64,000 nt of DNA from Dipteris shenzhenensis (Eukaryota; Polypodiophyta; Polypodiopsida; Gleicheniales): NCBI GenBank assembly GCA_047967505.1, contig CM106538.1. One strand, given 5' to 3'. How positions within the stretch are numbered: position 1 is the first letter of the stretch; each line of letters opens with the position of its first letter. Positions 22,901-34,748 of the stretch are shown piece by piece. The notes beneath the pieces are model-generated. The model was not told where the DNA came from and made no database searches. It was given only the letters and a program-made list of their open reading frames with translations. The position numbers and the translations under genes were made by a program.

Positions 22901-25900
22901 TTGCCGGATGCCATTTGCGCGTAGGTAGGGCTGCATGATATGGGACACAAAGTTTTACCTATGAGTTCATTGGTCGAGGGTTGCTTGACCTCTAGCTCGG
23001 GGGTGATCCTTGTGCGCATCTATGGCTGGGTGGTGACGCGCTACTATGCCTGTCCTTATGTTCGTGTTCCTACCTTTGATCATGTTTGGAGGTAGCTTTT
23101 TGGATAGAGAATAGCGTTGTACCTCCAGGTTAGCTGTGTGTCTGTTTCATTTGGTATCAGAACGTACTCTTATCTTGTTGTTTTGTATTGTCTCCTTGCT
23201 TTTTGTATGTGCTTATTGGTTGCAATTTCCTTTTTGGATTCGTACATTAAGGACGTTGAATCCCAGTTTGTTTGTGCTGAGATTTTACAGCATGAGTTGA
23301 GCTCGCGTGTGCTCCTCATGATCTGTGTATTGGTGTGCTGCTTTGCTGTATTGCCAGGCTTAAGAAATTCATTTTTTCCGTAGAGGCAGTAGTCACGTAG
23401 GTGAATGCAGCAACTGGAAAAATTTCTCTCATTTTTGTAGTTCTTGATCTATGTATTGGGATTCAAGTGGTAAGATTTCTTGCAGCTGTTTGATTGTGAA
23501 TTGTTGCTATATCTGTTTGCGAAAGAGAGGCCTTGGCTGATTGCAAGCAGTGATAGACGATTGCAGGCAGCAGTACTTGCTGTTTGTGAGCATGCTGCTA
23601 GTGTCTGGAAGTGGCAGCTAAATTGGCGATCTGCAGATTGGGAATCGCAGGCCTGTTCAGAGGCATGATTGTTTCGGAGATGTGAGTGAGCCATGTTTGT
23701 CAGAACAGATGTGAAATCTGTCTGACGCCATTGGGCTGTATACCTATGCGCAGGTCTTTGTGACTTTATATGGGTCTGTTAAGAGGAAGGTATAAAAGCT
23801 GATACGTCAGCTTGCTGGCGTGTCCTGAGTTCGTGGCAAAGAGAAGGCTGCATGTCTACAGGTTAAGAAACATAGTTTGAACTGGCCGTGTATGGTTACC
23901 ACAGGGCCCAACCAGATGTATGGAATCGCTCTTTGCGTACGCTAATGGAAGGGAACATACTTGTTGGTGAAAAAATGCAAAAAGCACTTGTCCTCCATGG
24001 CTTTAAAATCGATACTAGTTGGAAGTTTGAAGTTGAAAGTTCTGTAACTCTCTGACAATTAAATGTGTACAATGCATATTTTCTTGTTTAAAAAAAATAA
24101 AAAAAATTAGGGTCATTTATGATTCAGCCCCAGGGGCTGAACCATACTCCCCATACCCGTATGTGTTTGCCGTATAGAAATGTATGGAAAATACTATGTG
24201 TAGAAAGGTGGTGCTGGCAGTTGAGGCTGCTAGAACTTTTGTCAAGCATGTGTGCATTTAGGAGTTTAGTGTGCATGTGAGGTTGCAGGCAGTGAGTCTA
24301 GAAGATGCACATGCATGGGTTGCATGTGTGGCAACTTCATTAAGTCCTGCTAATGTACTTCGAAAAGTAATTTTAGGGCTGTTAGACAAGTAATAAGTGA
24401 ACCAGTATTAGCACTGGTACCAATGGATGGTCTTTCCATGAAAGTACACCCACCTTTTGCTCATTACCTACTTCAGTTCACTTTCTATCTCGCCTAGTCT
24501 ACCAGCTTGTGTTTTATTCCTCTCGAAATCTCGACCAGCCTACTTACTCTATCTCCAGGCCTAGTATGCTCTCTATAGCCTGCTTCTATCTTCCCCTTGC
24601 TATCCCTTATTTGACTATAGGATGTGATTTCCAGCCCATGAAAGTACACCTAGCTTTGGCTAATCACCTACCTCATCTTACTTTCTATCTTGCCTACTCT
24701 AACAGCTGTGTTTTATTCCTCTCCAATACTCGACCAGCCTGCTTACTCTCTCTATCCACAGGCCTAACTATTGCTCTCTATAAACTGCTTCTATCTTCCC
24801 CTTAGTATAGGATGCAACCTTTAGTCAATCTCAAGCATATATCTTGCTCTTTTCTGCAAGGAGAAAAGCGCTTAGCACACTGTCAAATTGCATCCTGCAA
24901 AAATCTCCAGGGATTTTGAGCTTTTGATTGCATGTTCACACTTTTGGATTGAGGAGCATGTTGTTTACACATGTAATCGGATTCTAAACCTCTTTGGGTT
25001 TCATGCATGTTATCTCTACCTTTAATTCTCATTTTTTAATTGTAACTTCTTGCATCAATTTCTTGCACAACATTGTCATTTTACATTGACTGTTTATTTG
25101 CTATTTCATACATGCTCTCAAGAGCTTATAAAATATCAGGAGAGGCAGCTCAGCACTTTGATGCTCTTAGACCTTCTGCACCACCATGCATGTAGGTTGT
25201 CTAGAGATAGATGCTCAGGTTGGTGCTGCAAAATTCGTTCTAGCAAATGCAGACCATGCAGTAGTAGCTTTTCTTGTTGCAGCAGATTCAGGAATCCCAG
25301 CGCCTTCACAATGCGATGGCTTCCTTATATTCAAGAGAGGAGTGTACATCTGAGTATGTGCGCTCCTGGTTCAGGACATGGGACATTTTGCCATCATCAA
25401 GTACTAGACCACATCTGCACTATCTCTTGTGTAGATGTATCTTTGAGAGAAGCCTTTTTCGTGGTTGTGGGATCTCAAAGAAAAGTCCTCCGCACCTACA
25501 ACTTGGAACAAATTCTGTGAGGCCTTCACAACGGAGTTCCTTCTTGAACCGGATGAATTTGACAAGTTTTGGAAGCTTTAGACCATGAATAAGGGTGGGA
25601 AGCTCTCGGATCCCTTTATTTAGGAACTCAGGAGATTATGGGTAAAGTCCGTGAAGGTATATATATTCTAGTCTTGTGAAGGTATATATAAACTATGTGA
25701 TAAACTGTCCATCTTTTCTTCGTTTGTAGTTTGCTGAAGGCCTATCAAAACAAAATAAGGTACAACAAAAATAGAGGCACTCGATTAGGCTGTCCAGTTT
25801 GCAAAGGTTTATGACATCCCTTAAGCACATAAGGATGTAGGACCTTCGATGGACAATCAAGGTGAAAAGCTGTAGAAAAGACAATTGAAATAACCAACGA

Positions 25901-28900
25901 GCCGGTAAACTCGAAAAGGCTAAGCAGAAGTGACTATGCTTTTAAGTGTTGGTCATTAGTCGAATACATGCCATTTAAACCCTAGTACGGGTGTACAGCT
26001 GTCTACTGAGTTGAGTCTAGCAAGACTCCATGTAATCTTCACATTTGTAATGTCGATGTCCTTTCTTCTGATTCTGGTTGTGAGCATGGCCATTTCAATG
26101 TTAATGTGGTTGGACCCCATGATTTGATCTGTGTGGTGGGTTGGATCAATGAGCATTTGGCTCTTGTTTTATTTGATGACGGTATTGCTCATGACTTGAT
26201 TGATACTTCTCTTGTGTAGAGGTATGAATAGCCACCACTACACTGTCAATCTCACACATGGTGCTTCAAACACCTTGGAGGAGATGGTGCAAGACTATTT
26301 GGAGGAGCCGTTGTTTTCATGTCATGAGATTGGATAGAGTAGGCATTTTTCTGTGGATGGAGTGAAGAGGGCTGTTGTAAATGTTGATTCTTTGATGCAT
26401 GTAATTCACTTTTGATGTAATGGAAAGCTTTTTGCTCTTCATGGTGATCTCCATGGACCAATGGTAAAAACAGCATATATTGATTTGAATTCATGTGTTC
26501 AAAGTAAGCAACATCTATGTCTTGCTTTGGAAACACTACATTATTCCAACCCATCAAATGTGATGCTTTGTAGTGTGTTGAGAAATCCGAATAATAATGT
26601 GTCTCAATACACGTATTAAGCAAACTCTTGTGCAATAATGATGAAAGACAGCAAGAGAGGTAAGTTTTCTTATGGTGATGTTTTTTATAATAATGCTTCA
26701 GCTATGGCTATAGCTGCCGGCATTGATGCTACGATATTGTGTGAATAGCTTGCGCATGGACTACCCGCTGCTCAACGTGTTTTGATAAGAATCAGCCAGT
26801 TGAAAATTTTTTCCGAATCAGTGAGGTGACTAAGTCAGAGCACTCAGAGTGATGATTTACCCTAGGCTCAAATAACTCGAGAGATTATGTTAGTATTTTG
26901 AAGTGTTTCCAAAGGAGCTTTCCTTTTGGTCTGAACGTTGACTAAATGATTGAACTTATGCCTAGTGTGTAGCTTATGTTCAGGCAGTGGTACAAGGCTA
27001 GTTTTACTGAGGAGGATAGAATATCTCCAACTAGGTCAAGCGGGACTAGGAAAGGCACCTTGGAGTGCACCAATTCTTCTAGTTAGAAGAAAGGCACTTC
27101 TTTGCACTTATTTGTAGATTATAAGAGTTTGAATAGACTAACTATCAAGAAAAAATATTCTTTACCAAGGATGGATAGTCTCATTGATTGGCTTTCATAG
27201 CCAAGTATATTATGAAGATTGATTTGAGAACAGGCTATCATTAGATATGGATATTTGGAAAAGATGTCTATAAGACCGTGTTTAATATGCCATTTGGCCG
27301 TTATAATTCCATTTGGACTCAACTTTCGAGCAGATGATGATCTCTTTTGTCCATATTTGGGAGATTTTGTAGTTTTTCTAGACATCTTTTATAGCAAGAC
27401 TCTTTTAGAGCATGGACGCCATTTGCACATAGTTTTGTTCATACTTTGAGAAGAGCAGCTCTTTGCGAAAAAAAGCAAATGCAAATTCTCAAAACAGGAA
27501 ATCACACACCTTGGACACATCATTTTGGTTAATGGTGCCCTTATTGACTATGAGAATGGATATCTTGAGAACGATTACCAAGGTCAAAGCCCTTCTTAAA
27601 TTTGTGAATTTCTTCTTGACTTTATGTGGAACTAAGACTTGTCTAAAGGGGGTGGAAAAAGGGAAGTACAATTAAGTAGCTGCCCATTTTGTGGACTAAC
27701 GAGCTTGATGCATGTTTCAAGCAATTGAAACATGAGGCTATATCAGCTTCTATGTTGCATGATAGAGTTTATGGTTTCGATCTTGTTTGTGACTGTCATG
27801 AGATGAAACTTCGCTATATGTTTTGTTTTCAGAGGATGGTGAGTTTGAGCATGTTCCTGGATCTCTCTCACACACACACACACTTTTTTTTTAGTGAGAA
27901 GAAATCTTTTATTGCTGTAAAATAATTACATTCATAGTTACTTCGAAAATGGAGTAACTACTACTCAACTAAAGATCTCAGTATAAGCTGTATACACATC
28001 CTGATCAATCAAACGAGTCTGAACACAATCATAGAATGATTGCTGCAGAGATCGTTTGAAAAAAACAAAAGATGAAAATAGTGGATCACCAAAGACTCTA
28101 TGATTTCTGTCCATCCATAAAGTCCATAGTGCCCAGTAGCGTACCCATACAAAAAATAAGTCAAAACCCTGTCTCGGTGGATGAAAACCAAACAACCAGA
28201 AAAACTTGCCAAAAGTAACAGTAGGAAATCTCGCTCGAAGCCTCTGTCGGATGAGAGCGATGAAGTCACAACTTTGTGTGGACAGAACCAAAAGATGTGA
28301 AGCACATATTCAATAGAGTGCAAGCATCTATGACAAACAGTCGGAGCAATATGTCTGCGTGCGAGTAACTGTCCAGATGGAAAAATGCCAAGCAGGACTC
28401 GCCAAAGGAAAAGCTGTTGCCGAAGAGGGACTTTGTAATGCCAAAGGAGACGCAACTGTTTTCTCCACCACTTTAGTGGGCGATCCATATGCCAAACAAT
28501 ATTTGCTCTGTCAGAAATCCAAGGCGGAAGTAATAACACTTTATACAGAGATGACACTGTGATATGTGAGAGCTTCAAGGGACGGGCTGAAGAGGAAGAA
28601 GAGTGTAAAATCCAATCCTCAAGCCTATTCTGAAGTTTTAAACAAGGTACCGGCAAGAACGGTTGAAGCATTGCTGGAATCGTATGCCATAAAGGACGAT
28701 AATAAGCTCCCAAACCGTATTTGCTAGTAGCCATAGAAAAGGATAAAAGTGTGCCATCATCCTGAAGTACATCCGCCACAGATGAAATGCCTTTGAAAGA
28801 GAGAAAATAAGAACGTCTGGGTTCTTGTATGGCCAAAGAAGGGTAGAATACTTTAGACCAATAAATATTCTCAGCCCTCAAAGAATTTCCCGACAGAGAA

Positions 28901-31900
28901 TCTCGGCCATGCCATTCCAAGTGGGATAAAATATGTTTCCAATCAAGAAGCAGGCGAGAGACAAAAGGGCAGCCTCTGATCTTGCCTTGGATAGAGCCAA
29001 ATAGGAAATCCCATTGAGTAGGCTGCCAATGCCCAAAGGCAGAAGTATGAATATGTAATAAGAGAGAGCGGATCATGAAAGCCCAAGGCTGATCTCCTTG
29101 CATAAACTGCAACATCATTTTCCCTCTGTGAGCAAGTAAATGCATTTGAATATTGAGAATGTTGAGACCCCCGTGTATCTTTGGAGAACAGAGACGATGC
29201 ATAGAGAGTAATCTGAGACTTTTCTTGCCATTTTTTGAACACCAGAAAATTTCCATGATAGCTGACATAAAGGAAACCAGATCTGCCTTAGTGAACATAA
29301 TGAGAGGTAGATAAAATTTTATGTATGCTATTAAAATGGATTGTGTGATTCGCAAACGAACATGTAATGGCCAAGTTGCAAGCTTCCAATATTCAAGTTT
29401 TGCCCTCAACTTTGTTAGCACCCAATCAATTTGTTGGGAACGGGTGAGTCCCCAACCTAGAGGATAGCCAAGATGTCGAATCAATTGAGAAGCGGAGACA
29501 ATTTCCCCAGGCCACAAAATACTGTGCCATTCCTGAGCATGCAACGGCAACAATTTTGATTTTTGAAAATTGACCCGAAGACCAACAGCCAATCCATATG
29601 TAGAAAGAGCCCGCATAATCATGGACAGATCACTCCGAGTATTTTTTGGAGTAAAGAATGAATCATCAGCATATGCTTGAGCGATCATGCTATGACTGCC
29701 AGGAATCTCCAAACCGTGCAACTGGTCAGTGTCCAAAAGGTGGTCCAAATATTGAAGCATTGGATGAGTGGCTATGGCAAAAAGTAAAGCACTTAGGGGA
29801 CATCCTTGCCTAACAGAACAACCAAGAGTCCAGGATGTAGAAATATCCCCTGAAAGTATGCAAGCAGCTTTACTATCTTGATATAGCCAAGTGATAACTT
29901 GCTGCATTTTTGTGCCAAATCCCAATGCTTGCATAGTTGATGAAATAAAGTCCCTCTTAACAGTATCAAAGGCTTTGGCAATATCAACTTGCAATAACAA
30001 AACATCCTGCTGCGTGTATTTGGCATATTTAATTCCAACATAGGCATTAGTAATGTTATCTGTGATATGCCTACGCGGGACAAAGCCATATTGGGCAGGA
30101 TGCAACCCATCATGTAAAAACCCCTTAAGCTGATCGACTATCATTTTGGTAGGGACTTTGTAATTGACTGGCATAAGGGTGATAGGTCTCCAGTCTGCTA
30201 AAGATTCACAAATTTGCTTTTTTGGAAGGAGTTTAACAAGACCTGTCTTCCATGTGTCTGGCATTTTCTGATTTTGCCATGCAGCATTCACCATATGTAG
30301 CAATGTATGCTTCAAAAGAGGCCAATATTCTAGAAAAAACTCGACTGTAAGACCATCCCATCCTGGAGATTTCCATCTGCCACAGGATTTGATTGCATCT
30401 GACAATTCCCTTTCAGTAAAAGGTTCCTCCAATTCCAAAGCTTGAGTAGTGGAAATTATAGGAGAAACATGCTGTAACAGCAAATTTCGTGCAACCAAAA
30501 CCTGCTGTGACGGAGGAACTGCAGAACCAAACTGCTGAGAGAAATGATGCACACAAGTAGAAGCAAGCTGTGACCGTGAGGTGGTCCATGATCCATCAGG
30601 CATAAGCACCCTGCAAATTTCTGTATTTAATCTCCTCTGATGCAAGCTTTTGAAAAATTGTTTGGAAGAGCAGCCTTTATCTGTAAAGGCTCTTTGTCTT
30701 GCTCTAGTCTCCCATTTAGCCAATTTCCTGTGATCATTGAGTTTAAGACAATGTCTAGCCTGGCATAGTGTTGTTTGCTCATGCAGGGACAACGAATGAA
30801 GATGGCTAAGTTCAGTGAGGTCCTGACAAGTGAATTTGGCCTGAGCAATAGTTTCCTTCAGAGTCTTCATGTAAGACTTGCCATAACCTCTAATCACAAC
30901 TTGCATTTTTGAAACAAAAGAATCCCAGGCATCATCAATATGAAAATGGCTGCGAGAAGACAGAGAATGAGATGCTTCAGTAACCATGGCCTTGAAAGCA
31001 GCATGTTGCAAATAGCTATTGTTCACGATCAGATGTCGCCTTTGTGGCAATCTATCATCTGGCATAGCATGAAAGGATAAGCGCAACCATAGAGGTGCAT
31101 GATCTGAATGCACAAAGGCATAGTCAATCCACATTTTGCATGTAAAATTACCATTTTGTTGCGGAGCTACACTATACCATCGATCCAGACGTGCCTGATA
31201 AGAAGAAAGGGCATTATGTTGGATGTATCCAGGTGACAAAGGCTGCAATTCCTTCCAAAGGTCAACCAAATCCAGATGCATTAGTAATTGAGACCATGCA
31301 TGCCTTTCAGGGGTTAACATATGAGTATGTCTGGAGGTATTGTCACCCTGTTGTGGAGCATTATTGAAATCCCTACATATAAAGGCATGATATCTCCATG
31401 GATATTGTTGCATGGCATCCCAAATTGTAGTTCTTTCTCTAGAGGATTGAGGTGCATAAACAGAAGCAAATTCAAACACCTCTCCTCGAATGATGCATTG
31501 AAGAACAAGCCATCTGCCTTTGTTGTCATTTAAAGCAATAACTGGTTGAAGCTCATGTTTGATCAGAAGGACTACTCCTGAGAAAGAGTGCTCCCCAGCA
31601 TAAAAAATATCATAGCCATAGTAGTGTCCTGTCTTTCCTTCATAGACATGTTGGTTGTGTTCTTGTAATGCCACTATGTCAGGCTGGAATCTGTTGATAT
31701 ACAGCCACACAGATTTTCCATTTCCTACTGTCACACATCCCCTGGACATTGAGTGTAAAACATTTGATATGAGCAGTCATATTTACAGATATTTATAGTA
31801 ATGTAACAATTATGTACAACATCAAATTTCATGATGTCAGCCTTGCATTTCTATCTCAGGGTCAAGGCCTCTCCCCTGAGAAGAAGTATCCACATGAGAT

Positions 31901-33639
31901 GTAGACAGCAAAGCAGCAACCTCTTCTTCAGGGAAGAGTGTTCTGCTAGCTGTCACTACAGCCCATGTGATCCCAATTCTCGTATTGACCTCCGGGGTGT
32001 TTCCACTAGAAGACGCATCATTCTAAGTACGAGGGGGTGAAAGTCTTCGAGCAGAAATAACTTTTCGTGAACTTCGCCATCCATCAGTTGGAGGTTTCTG
32101 TCCTTTTGTTGAGGGTTGAATAGCAGGAGGTGAATGTGAAGAAACATTCCCATTTGAAACCACTGGAGCTTTACCTTTATCCTGAATTCCAGAAAACTGT
32201 CTACTACCTTTGTTTTTATTTGCAAAGGAGGTAGGAGCATCTTTAGTAGGCATTTGAACCGGCGAAGTAGCAGGAGGCATTTTATGCTGATTCATTGGAC
32301 ACTGTGAAGCCATGTTTCAAATTTTTTGCAGTCAAAACAAGCCCCTGCAAATAATCCCCATTTCAGTTTATAAAAAGCACTTCCCATGTCTACATTATTC
32401 ACCGTGACTGAATAAGACTATGGTGTGGGATTATCAGTATCCCAGAGAATGCAAAATCGATTCGAGTTGCCATTAGGCCGTGGTGGGCAGACCACTTCGC
32501 CTAAAGATGCTGCAATTTTAGGCAAGAGTGAGGCCATGCATTGTGGGAAGTCTACAACTTCAACCCAGACCGGACATCTGTGTTGGATTAAAGCTTGAAA
32601 ATCCCTTGTGGGAGACCATTGCAATACATGCACCATTTGCTGCCCAAAAAAGAGGGGCGAATGTTCCAAAAGCATTGGTCTGTGTATCTCATCTACCATA
32701 ATAACCTCAAAAAACCCCCTGGTTGCATAGTGTACTTTGCGAACAAACGAGCCAGCCAGTGTGCGAGTCAACCAGTTGCCTATCTCTGCAGCAGGTGGCA
32801 GCAGTTTTAGCATATTCTCTGACTGGATCCACAATTTCATCTACTTCAACCATGAGGCCAACCGATGGAACCGAGTCTTTCCACTCTTTCCTTGTGTTTG
32901 CAAATCCTTCATGCATGACATCATAGACCAGTTGGGCCTCAAGAGTATCATGTACGGGGTCATGTTGACCCTCAGCCTGCTTTTGCTTCTTGCAAAAAAC
33001 CGAACGCTCCTTTTGAAAAGTTTTTTCATAGGAATATTCAACCATAGCTTTGTAAAAAGTGGAACCCAGAAAGGAGGTATCTGTAAAGTGATAGTGGAGG
33101 GAAAAAACCAGTCCAAAAAAAAGCCCACAGGAAGCCCACAGAGAAGAGAAAAAGAGTATATTTGTAAGGAGAAAGAAGGGAAAGAGGGATGTAGAGGTCG
33201 AGAGAAATAAAAACAGTTTTGTAGAGGAAAAAGAGAGAAAAAACCAGTTAAAAAAAACCCAGATGATCTATATTTCAGAGGAAAAGGGAAGATTTTGGCG
33301 ATGGGAAAGGTGCACCAGACCCAAAGACTCAAGAGGGGAGAAACGGGAGCAAAAGCCTTCAAAATCAGCGCGTAGATGTAGTCCGCAGGCAAAACCCTGT
33401 GTGGAAACGATCCAGGAACCGGAGATGATCTGGGAGCAGTAAACTGCAGCAGGCGGAACTGTCCGTACAGGCCGTACACATGTACGGAACTCTGGCGGGC
33501 TGTACAGCAGGTAAGAACTGCTCCAAAACACCGGTTTTTGGGCTCTGATGCAGCGCAACAGGGAGCTGAGGCTCACGGGCTGGTTGCGGGAGGCTCTAGA
33601 GCTGTTCTGTTCTCTCTCTCACCACACACACACTCGATC

Positions 33640-33677
<38 letters not shown>

Positions 33678-33689
33678 ACAGTTACATCT

Positions 33690-33730
<41 letters not shown>

Positions 33731-34681
33731 CTTACATATCACAGTGGAGGGTTTCATTGATGCACTAGGATACATGGAGATTCACCTCCCCACTTGCTGA
33801 GGATCTCCCTTGGGCAGTTCCGGGTTTCTTCACACAGACTTCGTATCGAGAGCGGCAGAGCAGAGTGGTTACCTAGGGAGAGGTGCATATGCACATTGTG
33901 TGACATGCATGAGGTTGAGACAAAGGAGCATTTCATCTTCAGGTGTCCTGTTTACTAAGAGATCCGAGGGCGTTTCTACTGCCTCTTCAGATAGTTATGG
34001 GGTTCTGGCCTGTTTCCTCTCCTACTCGGACAAGCGATGTTTGGCTGGTTTCATTCATGAGGTGCTCAGACACCGCGATCGGATACTCCAAGCACGGAGA
34101 CAGGAGCAGATTTCTCCCTCAACTGATACCTCTCAGAGCTCTATCATGGAGTTCTTTCAGCCAGATCACATACATTCCCACGAGGCGAGACCTCGACATG
34201 ACCGTGACCCGGAGCCTGTGACTCGGCAGCTCAGACAGAGGGTTGACTCACAGATCATACTTTGGGGCATCCCCTCCTTGTTTAGGGTCGCAACCCGACG
34301 GACGGGGGTCACAGTGGCCTTGGTTAGACGCAGAACTACGACTAGGAGACGTACTAGGACTGCACCCTTGAGGGGGCGACATCGTTCTATTGCTGACCTC
34401 ATGCCTCCATTTCCACGACCTCATCCATCCTGATGACTTGCTGCTGTTGTTGATGATGATGATGGTTATGATGATGTCGTCGATGATGCTGAGATTGATA
34501 TATGTAGTCGAGATATGACTATGTTGTACTTAGGACTTAGTACTGCCATTTTACATTTTTTTTGCATTTTGCATTGGTGTGGATGCTCGTTTAGTGGCTC
34601 CACTACCATAGCTCATTGTATCAAGTTTTTTAGAGTCTCATAGACCCATCGGTCTTCCGAAGACTTTAATAAACTTTCTTT

Positions 34682-34748
<67 letters not shown>

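Larger units (their letters stand above)
27884..33612 (-). mobile_element. near full-length L1-type LINE
   Basis: Minus-strand non-LTR element of about 5.7 kb with a 5' region, an ORF1 with a DUF4283-like region, ORF2 with endonuclease, RT and zinc-binding tail, and a nine-A 3' tail (27884-27892) preceded by an AATAAA-like signal. The flanks match: TCTCTCTCACACACACACAC at 27862-27883 and TCTCTCTCACCACACACACA from 33613, an imperfect target duplication in a CT/CA microsatellite. ORF2 has only two apparent frameshifts, so the copy is fairly young. Confidence 0.88.

Noticed and set aside
33538-33768. Thr-His repeat frames
   Set aside because: Pure translation of the CA microsatellite.
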